From positions 119,762 through 183,761 of the forward strand of contig NZ_JBBMEJ010000005.1 in NCBI RefSeq assembly GCF_040096615.1: a DNA stretch of 64,000 nt, given 5' to 3'. The notes below the pieces were generated by a model, which worked only from the letters and a program-made list of their open reading frames with translations, was not told the DNA's origin and did not search any database. This DNA is from Blautia_A aquisgranensis. Lineage in GTDB: Bacteria; Bacillota; Clostridia; Lachnospirales; Lachnospiraceae. This document shows positions 50,831-58,934 of the stretch, in pieces. Numbering within the stretch: the stretch's first letter is position 1; each line of letters begins with the position of its first letter. Position numbers and translations under genes: made by a program.

Positions 50831-51128
50831 ATATGCGTTTGCAAAAAAAAGAGAAGCTGCAAAGGGGAAGCTGTCAGTCGGGCTGGCAGCTGCTTCTTTT
50901 GGCCTGTTTGTCGCAGCGGTGGTGCTTGCACTTTTCTTTGACGGAAAAATGGGAGGACTCATCGGCGGAACAGGCTTTTTTGCGATGCTTCTCTCTGTAT
51001 ATGGTTTTGCAATGGGGCTTTCGAGCTTTTCCGAGGAAAACCGCAAACACAGAACCAGCATGATCGGATCTATTTTAAATGGTGTGATCATGGTCATCTG
51101 GCTGGGACTTTTTTTATCAGGAGTATAA
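50814..51128 (+). CDS. Small three-span membrane protein, possibly DUF6142
   Basis: A 104-residue protein. A basic N-terminus (MARRYRYAFAKKREAAKGK) leads into three hydrophobic segments with short GG-containing loops. It resembles the small family DUF6142, a tentative match. The ATG follows TAGGAG inside the VanZ gene, so the two are coupled. It lies three bases before the next gene. Function unknown. Confidence 0.65.
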   Translation: MARRYRYAFAKKREAAKGKLSVGLAAASFGLFVAAVVLALFFDGKMGGLIGGTGFFAMLLSVYGFAMGLSSFSEENRKHRTSMIGSILNGVIMVIWLGLFLSGV

Positions 51129-51131
51129 AAG

Positions 51132-51743
51132 ATGGATGAAAAAGAACGACTGAAAAAACAGCTTGATTTTATCCTGGAAGTGGATAAAGTCAAGAACATT
51201 TTCCGGCAGACCTATCTTGCTGACGGAAAACGCAAAGAGAATGATGCGGAGCACTCCTGGCATCTGGCACTTATGGCAGTACTTCTGAAAGAATATTCCA
51301 ATGAAGATGTGGATCTTTCGAAGGTAATACCGATGGTACTTGTACATGATCTGGTGGAGATCGATGCAGGAGATACGTATGCGTATGATGAGAAAGGCGC
51401 GCTGACGAAGGATACCAGAGAAAGAGCAGCAGCAGAACGGATCTACGGACTGCTTCCCGAGGATCAGGGACAGTGGCTTAAGGAGCTTTGGGAAGAATTT
51501 GAAGCCTATGAGACTCCGGAGGCGAAATTTGCCCATGTTCTGGATAACTGTCAGCCGCTTTTTCTCAATGATGCATCCAACGGAAAAAGCTGGGAGGAGC
51601 ATCAGGTGAAAAAAAGTCAGATCTATAAACGGAACCGGAAGACAGGAGAAGGTTCCACGGTGATCTGGGAATACATGAAAGAACTGATCAATAAACACAT
51701 TACTCTTGGGCATGTGATCGACGATGAAAAAGATGGGAGATGA
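51132..51743 (+). CDS. HD-domain phosphohydrolase (YfbR-like)
   Basis: A 203-residue HD-domain protein. The metal-site pattern is NDAEHSWH (His), LVHDLVEI (His-Asp) and a later Asp in LDNCQP. The arrangement matches YfbR/YfdR-type 5'-deoxynucleotidases and related HD hydrolases acting on nucleoside monophosphates. It is in an overlapping operon with membrane proteins upstream and the M29-type peptidase downstream. Substrate unproven. Confidence 0.85.
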   Translation: MDEKERLKKQLDFILEVDKVKNIFRQTYLADGKRKENDAEHSWHLALMAVLLKEYSNEDVDLSKVIPMVLVHDLVEIDAGDTYAYDEKGALTKDTRERAAAERIYGLLPEDQGQWLKELWEEFEAYETPEAKFAHVLDNCQPLFLNDASNGKSWEEHQVKKSQIYKRNRKTGEGSTVIWEYMKELINKHITLGHVIDDEKDGR

Positions 51744-51747
51744 AGCT

Positions 51748-53805
51748 TTGGACGAATGTATGAGAGAGCGCTATGCGCTTGCAAAGGAGCGAATCCGTGA
51801 GATTATAACAGAGGAGACTGTGCAGGAGCCTTTTGGAGCTTTTTTCAGAAAGCTTGCACAGTTTCTTTATATGACGACAGATGTGATGGATGAGGAAGAT
51901 AATGAACTTGATCTGGAAGCACTGAAGGAGAGAAACCACCGTTTTTATGAGGATATCTTTCCGGAAAATTATGAGAACAGCTATGGAAATCCGGCCTATG
52001 CAGTAAAGCAGCTTGGCGATTACGGAAAATTATTCAGCTTTCTTTATGCGGAGCTTTTGGGAACGGCAGCCTATGCACATGAGAAGAGACTCTGGGATAT
52101 GACGGTATCCATGGAACTGTTTCTGGAAGTGTATTCTGCTTTTTGTGAGGAAGAACTTCCGGAGACAAGTACAGTAGAAGGAATCCTGCGTTCTTATGTG
52201 AATGATTACTGCCAGGATATGATGGAGCAGAGAATCCGCGAAGGCGTTGATCCGGAACTTGACTTTGCAGCAAATATCATTATGAATTCGGATCTTTCAG
52301 ATCTCAGATATCTGTACCGTTACGGAGAATATGTATCTGCAAACGAGACCGGTGTGGCAGAGTTTCTGAATTCTCTTTCCCAGGAAGAGATCGACAAAAT
52401 GGCATCTACCTACACAGAAGGTTATCGGATCGGATTTATCACCGGACGCAAAGACATTACCAAAAAGAAAACTGTAAATATCCGTTACAGTCTTGGTTTT
52501 GAGCGTATGGTAAAAGCTGCTATTTTACAGTTCAGGGAAATGGGACTTGAGCCTGTGATCTACCGCCATGCGACACATGCAGTCAACAAAAGAGGTGCTG
52601 TGAGAGTAGGCTATACAGGCGGAGTGGCGAATCCACAGTATGATTATGACCACCGTCAGGACAGTGCCCTGTTTCTGGACGGGGATTTTGTGCAGCGTAA
52701 GCTTCGTGCTATGCAGACTTCTTATGAGAAATACAGGGATCTGGCGAATGTGCATGGTGGACCGGCCTGTATTGATACTTTCGGAGAAGCACCGTTTTCA
52801 CCGGTCAGCAAGCCGGAGGCATATACTTTAAGCGAGGCACAGCAGAAGCTTGAGACCGAGCTTTCCAATGAATCAGGACAGATCGTGAACCGTTATATTA
52901 AAGGTGATGAGAGAAGCTTTACCATTATTGCTTATCCGGTTCCGGAGATTGGTGGTAATTATTCAGAAATCTTCCGCGAGATCGTGAAGATCAATACACT
53001 GGATTATCATCTTTATCAGAAGATCCAGCAGACGATCATTGATACACTGGATACCTGTGAGTGGGTAGAGGTCAAGGGATGCGGGGACAATGAGACAGAT
53101 CTTCTCATTCATCTTCATGAGCTTTCTGATCCGAAAAAACAGACAAATTTTGAGAACTGTGTTGCAGATGTGAACATTCCGGTAGGTGAGGTGTTTACTT
53201 CTCCGCAGCTTGCAGGTACTGGCGGAATCCTTCATGTGAAGAAAGTATATCTGAACGGTCTGCAGTTCCGTGACCTGAAGCTGGTATTTGACTGCGGACA
53301 GGTGATCGATTATACCTGCTCCAATTTTAAAACAGAAGAAGAAAACCGGAAATATATTGAAGATAATATTTTGTTCCATCATCCGAAAATTCCAATGGGC
53401 GAATTTGCAATAGGTACCAATACGACTGCTTATGTAGCTGCAATGAAGTATGGAATCGCAGATAAGCTTCCGATTCTTATTGCGGAAAAAATGGGACCAC
53501 ATTTTGCAGTAGGAGACACCTGCTACAGCTGGGCTGAGGATACCCCTGTATACAATCCTGACGGAAAAGAAATCATTGCCAGAGATAATGAGATCTCCGA
53601 GATGCGTAAAGACGACGTGAGCCTTGCTTATTACGGATGCCATACGGATATTACGATTCCTTATGATGAGCTGGGAAGCATTTGTGTGATCGATGATGAG
53701 GGAGAAATGGTTTCTATCATTGAAAACGGCCGGTTTGTGCTTCCGGGAACAGAGGAACTGAACCGTCCTTTTGAAAATCTTCCATTAAATAAAAATATAA
53801 GTTAA
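51748..53805 (+). CDS. M29-like aminopeptidase with a long N-terminal extension
   Basis: A protein of about 685 residues. The C-terminal 460 residues resemble thermophilic M29 aminopeptidases. Metal-site regions are DVNIPVGEVFTSP, the HHPKIPMGEFAIGTN segment, EKMGPHFAVGD and GCHTDITIPYDEL near the end. The first 220 residues are a helical region with no family I recognise, making it far longer than the usual 410 residues. TTG 51748 is preferred because GGGAGA lies eight bases upstream; ATG 51724 (overlapping the HD gene) has no such site. It probably trims peptides in the cytoplasm. Confidence 0.8.
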   Translation: MDECMRERYALAKERIREIITEETVQEPFGAFFRKLAQFLYMTTDVMDEEDNELDLEALKERNHRFYEDIFPENYENSYGNPAYAVKQLGDYGKLFSFLYAELLGTAAYAHEKRLWDMTVSMELFLEVYSAFCEEELPETSTVEGILRSYVNDYCQDMMEQRIREGVDPELDFAANIIMNSDLSDLRYLYRYGEYVSANETGVAEFLNSLSQEEIDKMASTYTEGYRIGFITGRKDITKKKTVNIRYSLGFERMVKAAILQFREMGLEPVIYRHATHAVNKRGAVRVGYTGGVANPQYDYDHRQDSALFLDGDFVQRKLRAMQTSYEKYRDLANVHGGPACIDTFGEAPFSPVSKPEAYTLSEAQQKLETELSNESGQIVNRYIKGDERSFTIIAYPVPEIGGNYSEIFREIVKINTLDYHLYQKIQQTIIDTLDTCEWVEVKGCGDNETDLLIHLHELSDPKKQTNFENCVADVNIPVGEVFTSPQLAGTGGILHVKKVYLNGLQFRDLKLVFDCGQVIDYTCSNFKTEEENRKYIEDNILFHHPKIPMGEFAIGTNTTAYVAAMKYGIADKLPILIAEKMGPHFAVGDTCYSWAEDTPVYNPDGKEIIARDNEISEMRKDDVSLAYYGCHTDITIPYDELGSICVIDDEGEMVSIIENGRFVLPGTEELNRPFENLPLNKNIS

Positions 53806-53834
53806 TTAGTAATTTTACAGTTTTCCCGTTCGTA

Positions 53835-53863
53835 TTGACAGAAAATGAGAATATACGTAGAAT
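53835..53863 (+). promoter_or_regulatory. Promoter of the pur cluster
   Basis: TTGACA (53835-53840), 17-nt spacer, TAGAAT (53858-53863). The leader is about 65 nt; I see no convincing riboswitch. Confidence 0.72.
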
Positions 53864-53935
53864 AACCATAACGACCGCAGACAGCAAAAGCGGCAGACAA
53901 CACAGAGATAAGATGCACCACGAAAGGAGAAAACA

Positions 53936-54439
53936 ATGGCAAAAGTAGGAATTGTAATGGGTAGTGATTCAGATATGCCAGTTATGAGTAAAGCAGCAGA
54001 TATCCTGGAGAAACTGGGAATTGATTATGAGATGAAGATCATTTCCGCACACAGAGAACCGGATGTGTTTTTCGACTATGCAAAGACAGCAGAAGAAAAA
54101 GGCTTCAAAGTAATCATTGCAGGCGCAGGAATGGCAGCTCATCTTCCGGGAATGTGTGCGGCGATCTTTCCGATGCCGGTAATCGGTATCCCGATGCATA
54201 CAACATCATTAGGAGGAAGAGATTCCCTTTACTCTATCGTACAGATGCCAAGCGGTATCCCGGTTGCTACAGTAGCTATCAACGGCGGAGCCAATGCGGG
54301 ACTCCTTGCAGCGAAGATCCTTGCAACATCCGATGAGGAGCTTCTGAACAGACTGAAAGCTTACAGCCAGGAGCTGAAAGAGCAGGTTGAGAAGAAGGAT
54401 GCGAGACTTCAGGAAGTTGGATATAAGAATTATAAATAA
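53936..54439 (+). CDS. purE: N5-carboxyaminoimidazole ribonucleotide mutase
   Basis: A 167-residue PurE. GIVMGSDSDMPVM binds the phosphate, ISAHREPDVFFDYA carries the catalytic His, and AGAGMAAHLPGMCAA is the third block. It moves the carboxyl group of N5-CAIR to give CAIR. No purK is adjacent. The ATG follows AAAGGAG. It opens a partial purine cluster purE-purM-purN-purD. Confidence 0.95.
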   Translation: MAKVGIVMGSDSDMPVMSKAADILEKLGIDYEMKIISAHREPDVFFDYAKTAEEKGFKVIIAGAGMAAHLPGMCAAIFPMPVIGIPMHTTSLGGRDSLYSIVQMPSGIPVATVAINGGANAGLLAAKILATSDEELLNRLKAYSQELKEQVEKKDARLQEVGYKNYK

Positions 54440-54492
54440 TTTTCATATACCATGATGAAAAAAACAGAGAGTGTTGTTATAAGGAGGATATT

Positions 54493-55518
54493 ATGGATTA
54501 CAAGACTTCAGGCGTAGATATTGAGGCAGGTTACAAATCAGTAGAGCTGATGAAAAAGCACATTGCCAGAACAATGAGACCGGAGGTACTTGGAGGAATC
54601 GGAGGTTTCTCAGGTGCATTTTCCATGGAAAAATTTAAAGACATGGAGGAGCCGACACTTGTTTCCGGAACAGACGGATGCGGAACTAAGGTTAAAGTCG
54701 CAATGGTCATGGACAAGCATGATACGATCGGAATCGATGCAGTAGCCATGTGTGTAAATGATATTGCGTGTGCAGGCGGAGAACCGCTGTTTTTCCTGGA
54801 TTATATTGCATGTGGCAAGAACTATCCGGAGAAGATCGCAGAGATCGTAAAGGGAGTTGCAGAGGGCTGTGTACAGTCTGAGGCAGCACTGATCGGTGGT
54901 GAGACAGCAGAGCATCCTGGACTGATGCCGGAGGATGAGTATGATCTTGCCGGATTTGCAGTGGGAATCGTTGACAAAAAAGATCTCCTTACAGGCGAAG
55001 CACTGAAACCGGGCGATGTGCTCATCGGAATGGCTTCCACAGGCGTTCACAGCAACGGATTCTCTCTTGTACGTAAAGTATTCGATATGACAAAAGAATC
55101 TCTCGACACATACTATGATGAGCTCGGCACAACACTTGGAGAGGCGCTGATCGCACCGACCAGAATCTATGTAAAAGCACTTAAGAGCATCCGTAATGCA
55201 GGTGTTAAGATCCATGCATGCAGCCATATTACAGGCGGCGGCTTTTATGAGAATATCCCGCGTATGCTGAAGGAAGGAACAAGAGCAGTCGTAAAGAAAG
55301 ACAGCTATCCGGTGCTTCCAATCTTCAAGCTCCTTGCAGAAAAAGGAGATATTGATGAGCATATGATGTACAACACATACAATATGGGACTTGGTATGAT
55401 CCTGGCAGTAGATCCAGCAGATGTTGACAAGACCATGGAGGCGATCCGCAGCGCAGGTGATAAACCATATGTAGTAGGAAATATTGAAGCTGGTGAAAAG
55501 GGAGTGACCTTATGTTAA
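54493..55518 (+). CDS. purM: Phosphoribosylformylglycinamidine cyclo-ligase
   Basis: A 341-residue AIR synthetase. VDIEAGYKSVELMK at the start, SGTDGCGTKVKVAM, and GGETAEHPGLMPEDEYDLAGFAVG near 138-161 are family blocks. CSHITGGGFYENIPRML near 251 forms part of the active site. It closes the imidazole ring of purines at the expense of ATP. It overlaps purN by 7 nt. Confidence 0.96.
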   Translation: MDYKTSGVDIEAGYKSVELMKKHIARTMRPEVLGGIGGFSGAFSMEKFKDMEEPTLVSGTDGCGTKVKVAMVMDKHDTIGIDAVAMCVNDIACAGGEPLFFLDYIACGKNYPEKIAEIVKGVAEGCVQSEAALIGGETAEHPGLMPEDEYDLAGFAVGIVDKKDLLTGEALKPGDVLIGMASTGVHSNGFSLVRKVFDMTKESLDTYYDELGTTLGEALIAPTRIYVKALKSIRNAGVKIHACSHITGGGFYENIPRMLKEGTRAVVKKDSYPVLPIFKLLAEKGDIDEHMMYNTYNMGLGMILAVDPADVDKTMEAIRSAGDKPYVVGNIEAGEKGVTLC

Positions 55519-56135
55519 AAGTAGGAGTTCTTGTTTCCGGTGGCGGAACGAATCTGCAGGCAATCCTGGATGCCATGGATGCCGGGGAGATCACTAATGC
55601 AGAGGTTGATATTGTTATCAGCAATAATGCGTCAGCTTATGCACTGGAAAGAGCCAGAAAGCATAATATTGAGGCACTGTGTATCGCACCGAAGGATTAT
55701 CCTGACAGAGAGGCTTTTCATAAAGCATTGCTTGCCAAACTGAAAGAACGTGGGGTGGATCTTATTGTTCTTGCAGGATATCTGGTAGCTATCCCGCCTG
55801 AAATGGTGGAGGCATATCCGAATAAGATCATTAATATCCATCCGTCCCTGATCCCGTCATTCTGTGGCAAGGGCTATTACGGACTGAAAGTTCATGATGC
55901 AGTACTTGCAAGAGGAGTGAAGGTCACTGGCGCAACGGTTCATTTTGTGGATGCTGGTACAGATACCGGTCCGATTATTCTTCAGAAGGCTGTGAAGGTA
56001 AAAGATGGAGATACCTCCAAGGATCTCCAGAGACGAGTTATGGAAAAGGCCGAGTGGAAAATACTTCCGGAGGCGATCAATCTTATTGCCAATGATAAGA
56101 TCACAGTGACAGATGGAATTGTTTCTTTAAAGTAA
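55512..56135 (+). CDS. purN: Phosphoribosylglycinamide formyltransferase
   Basis: A 207-residue GAR transformylase. VLVSGGGTNLQAILDA binds the phosphate, and KIINIHPSLIPSF holds the catalytic Asn/His pair near 107-109. TGATVHFVDAGTDTGPIILQ near 140-159 carries the catalytic Asp. It transfers a formyl group from 10-formyl-THF. After the His the loop reads SFCGKGYYG where many enzymes have FPG. It starts within purM. Confidence 0.95.
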   Translation: MLKVGVLVSGGGTNLQAILDAMDAGEITNAEVDIVISNNASAYALERARKHNIEALCIAPKDYPDREAFHKALLAKLKERGVDLIVLAGYLVAIPPEMVEAYPNKIINIHPSLIPSFCGKGYYGLKVHDAVLARGVKVTGATVHFVDAGTDTGPIILQKAVKVKDGDTSKDLQRRVMEKAEWKILPEAINLIANDKITVTDGIVSLK

Positions 56136-56167
56136 TCAGAAAACAGATGAAACAAAGGAGTAGACAG

Positions 56168-57442
56168 ATGAAAGTATTAATCGTAGGAAGCGGTGGAAGA
56201 GAGCATGCCATTGCATGGAGCGTTGCAAAAAGCCCGAAAGTTGACAAGATCTATTGTGCACCGGGAAATGCCGGAATCGCCGAGTATGCGGAATGTGTAG
56301 AGATCGGGGCCATGGAATTTGATAAGCTGGCTGCATTTGCAAAAGAAAAAGAAATTGATCTTACTATTGTTGGAATGGATGATCCGCTTGTGGGTGGAAT
56401 CGTAGATGTGTTTGAAACAGAGGGCTTAAGAGTGTTTGGTCCACGCAAAAACGCAGCGATCCTGGAAGGCTCCAAGGCATTTTCCAAGGATCTGATGAAA
56501 AAATATAATATTCCGACAGCAGCCTATGAGAATTTTGATGATCCGGAGAAAGCTCTTACATACTTAAAGACAGAAGCGAAATTCCCGATTGTTCTGAAAG
56601 CTGATGGCCTTGCGCTTGGAAAGGGTGTTCTGATCTGTAAAGATCTTGCAGAGGCGGAGGCCGGAGTCAAGGAGATCATGGAAGATAAAAAATTCGGAAA
56701 TGCCGGAAATACCATGGTTATTGAGGAATTCATGACAGGACGTGAAGTTTCCGTACTTTCCTTTGTGGACGGAAAGACTATCCGCACGATGACTTCCGCA
56801 CAGGATCACAAGCGTGCACAGGATGGCGATCAGGGGCTGAATACAGGAGGAATGGGAACCTTTTCTCCGAGCCCGTTTTATACAGAAGAAGTCGATGAGT
56901 TCTGTAAGAAATACATTTATCAGAAAACAGTTGATGCCATGGCAGCAGAAGGCCGCCCGTTCCAGGGAATTATTTTCTTTGGTCTGATGCTTACAGCAGA
57001 TGGTCCGAAGGTTCTGGAATACAATGCAAGATTCGGAGATCCGGAAGCTCAGGTTGTTCTTCCACGTATGGAGAATGACATTGTGGAAGTGATGGAAGCC
57101 TGCATCGACGGAAAACTGGATCAGATCGATCTGAAGTTCCAGGATAACGCAGCTGTCTGCGTAGTTCTTGCAAGTGACGGTTATCCGGTGAAATATGAGA
57201 AGGGTATTCCAATCCATGGTTTTGAGAACTTCAAGGATAAAGATGGATATTACTGCTTCCATGCAGGAACGAAATTCAAAGATGGTGAGATCGTCACAAA
57301 CGGAGGACGTGTTCTTGGCATCACAGCCAAGGGAAAAACGCTGAAGGAAGCAAGAAAAAATGCGTACGCTGCCACAGAGTGGATCAGCTTTGCAAACAAA
57401 TATATGCGTCATGACATAGGAAAAGCAATCGACGAAGCATGA
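56168..57442 (+). CDS. purD: Phosphoribosylamine-glycine ligase
   Basis: A 424-residue ATP-grasp ligase. VLIVGSGGREHAIAW opens the protein. ATP-grasp blocks PIVLKADGLALGKGV and EFMTGREVSVLSFVDG follow, and VLEYNARFGDPEAQVVLP binds metal near 280. It joins glycine to phosphoribosylamine. ATG 56168 is favoured by AAAGGAG at 56155; the in-frame ATG at 56147 has no site. It ends the cluster. Confidence 0.95.
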   Translation: MKVLIVGSGGREHAIAWSVAKSPKVDKIYCAPGNAGIAEYAECVEIGAMEFDKLAAFAKEKEIDLTIVGMDDPLVGGIVDVFETEGLRVFGPRKNAAILEGSKAFSKDLMKKYNIPTAAYENFDDPEKALTYLKTEAKFPIVLKADGLALGKGVLICKDLAEAEAGVKEIMEDKKFGNAGNTMVIEEFMTGREVSVLSFVDGKTIRTMTSAQDHKRAQDGDQGLNTGGMGTFSPSPFYTEEVDEFCKKYIYQKTVDAMAAEGRPFQGIIFFGLMLTADGPKVLEYNARFGDPEAQVVLPRMENDIVEVMEACIDGKLDQIDLKFQDNAAVCVVLASDGYPVKYEKGIPIHGFENFKDKDGYYCFHAGTKFKDGEIVTNGGRVLGITAKGKTLKEARKNAYAATEWISFANKYMRHDIGKAIDEA

Positions 57443-57449
57443 TTTTCAG

Positions 57450-57485
57450 AATTACTGCCCATTTTGTGTGGGCAGTAATTTTTTG
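57450..57485 (+). terminator. Terminator of the pur cluster
   Basis: ATTACTGCCCA pairs with TGGGCAGTAAT, followed by T6. Confidence 0.92.
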
Positions 57486-57530
57486 CCCTGACAACTTTTT
57501 GACTTTTGGTGCTACTTCGACATACACAGC

Positions 57531-57560
57531 TTGACGGAAGTATAGCTTTCATTGTAAAAT
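57531..57560 (+). promoter_or_regulatory. Probable promoter for the SseB-like gene
   Basis: TTGACG (57531-57536), 18-nt spacer, TAAAAT (57555-57560). Confidence 0.5.
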
Positions 57561-57691
57561 AGTAACAACTAGGAACACAGTGAATAGTTATAAAATAATA
57601 AAAAAGCTGGATGCTGACAGGGCATAACGGGAATGAACCATTTCCTCTGATGAGGTGTCGCATCCAAACGATGAGGCAGAGAGGACAAAAA

Positions 57692-58465
57692 ATGGGAATC
57701 AGTGTAGAAGAAGCAGTGAAAGAACTCAGAAACAGAGATGAAGTATTTGTTGCATATTCTCAGGCAACGAAGCTTCCGTATGTAACCTGTGATGAGGAAA
57801 CGTTTAACGACCAGGCAAGAATTTTTGCAACTGAGGAAGAAATCAAAGAATATGGTAAGAAGCTCCTGGAGGACAAGGTTCTTCTCATGGGCATGAAATA
57901 TGAAAAGAAAGATTTTCCAAGACTGTACGGTACACTTTACGCTATTGGCGTAAACAGCGTGATCTGGACAGACGGAGAAGAACAGATCGAGGTAGAGATC
58001 GGAAGGATCGCCAGTCAGAGAGACATGAGCAAGATCGAGCCATCCAAGAGACCGCTTCTGAATCCTTCTCTTGAGCTTTCCGGTATTTACTTTATGCAGG
58101 AACTCCGCCGTCCGGTGAAACAGGAAGAGCACAATAATCTTCGAGAGCTGGAGGAAGAGCTGGTTGCGAACCTCAGAAAAGCAGAATTTCTGATCGCGAT
58201 CAACGCAGAGCAGGAAGAAGATGGAAAACTTCATATTCCATATCTCAAAAATAAAGAAGACAAGATCCTTCAGCCTGTATTTACAGATGTTATGGAATTT
58301 GAGAAATTCGGAAGAGGAAAGAATCTCCGCGTTGCGAAGGTGGCAATGGACAAGCTTCCGGGCCTTATGATTCCTCAGGCGAGCGCTTATGTGGTAAATC
58401 CGCTTGGCTTTAACCTGATCCTGAACAAAGAACAGGTAGAGAAGATCGCAGGAGTCACCAAATAA
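57692..58465 (+). CDS. SseB-like protein
   Basis: A 257-residue soluble protein. The C-terminal half has the SseB-type pattern: HIPYLKNKEDKILQPVFTDVMEFEKF and ASAYVVNPLGFNLILNKEQV. The N-terminal 120 residues, with VFVAYSQATKLPYVTCDEE and a short charged helix, look like a diverged second copy of the same fold. SseB-type domains lack a firm biochemical role. ATG 57692 follows AGAGAGGAC. It is a single-gene unit. Confidence 0.75.
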   Translation: MGISVEEAVKELRNRDEVFVAYSQATKLPYVTCDEETFNDQARIFATEEEIKEYGKKLLEDKVLLMGMKYEKKDFPRLYGTLYAIGVNSVIWTDGEEQIEVEIGRIASQRDMSKIEPSKRPLLNPSLELSGIYFMQELRRPVKQEEHNNLRELEEELVANLRKAEFLIAINAEQEEDGKLHIPYLKNKEDKILQPVFTDVMEFEKFGRGKNLRVAKVAMDKLPGLMIPQASAYVVNPLGFNLILNKEQVEKIAGVTK

Positions 58466-58481
58466 AAATATAAATCACAGC

Positions 58482-58515
58482 AGGCTGCCAGGGTAATAGA
58501 ACTGTGCAGCCTTTT
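58482..58515 (+). terminator. Terminator after the SseB-like gene
   Basis: AGGCTGC pairs with GCAGCCT, followed by TTTT, with outer CAGC/GCTG pairs. Confidence 0.65.
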
Positions 58516-58545
58516 GCTGTTATAGAAGTAAGGAGAGACAGTCCG

Positions 58546-58923
58546 ATGATGATAGAAATCGATTTTAACAGTGATGAGGCAATCTATATGCAGATTACCA
58601 ATCAGATTATAATGGGGATAGCTACATCAAGGCTTCATGAGGGGGACGCTCTGCCTTCTGTACGGCAGCTTGCAAGCATTGCAGGAATTAACATGCATAC
58701 CGTGAACAAAGCATATGCGCTGCTTCGTCAGGAAGGCTTTGTGACCATCGACAGACGAAAAGGAGCTGTAATATCTATTGATGCAGATAAGGTCAGAGCA
58801 TTGGATGAGATGAAGCAGAATCTCACAGTAGCCATGGCCTGGGGATGCTGCAAAAATGTGACAAGAGAAGAGATCCATCAGCTGGTGGATGAGATTTTTG
58901 ATGAATATGACGCAGACAGATAG
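58546..58923 (+). CDS. GntR-family regulator, short YtrA type, upstream of clpC
   Basis: A 125-residue regulator. The winged helix covers residues 10-75 (EAIYMQITNQIIMGIATSRL, GDALPSVRQLASIAGINMHTVNKAYALLRQEGFV). Only a 45-residue helical tail follows, as in the YtrA subgroup, so there is no large ligand domain. It lies 11 nt before clpC and must be co-transcribed. In many Firmicutes this place is taken by CtsR-McsA-McsB; none of those is here, so this protein may be the local regulator. Confidence 0.88.
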   Translation: MMIEIDFNSDEAIYMQITNQIIMGIATSRLHEGDALPSVRQLASIAGINMHTVNKAYALLRQEGFVTIDRRKGAVISIDADKVRALDEMKQNLTVAMAWGCCKNVTREEIHQLVDEIFDEYDADR

Positions 58924-58934
58924 GAGGAGACATC

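Noticed and set aside
53806..53935. PurR-type box or purine riboswitch upstream of purE
   Set aside because: Only one imperfect CGAAC-like half-site (in the minus direction near 53828) is present, and the leader is too short for a PRPP or guanine aptamer.
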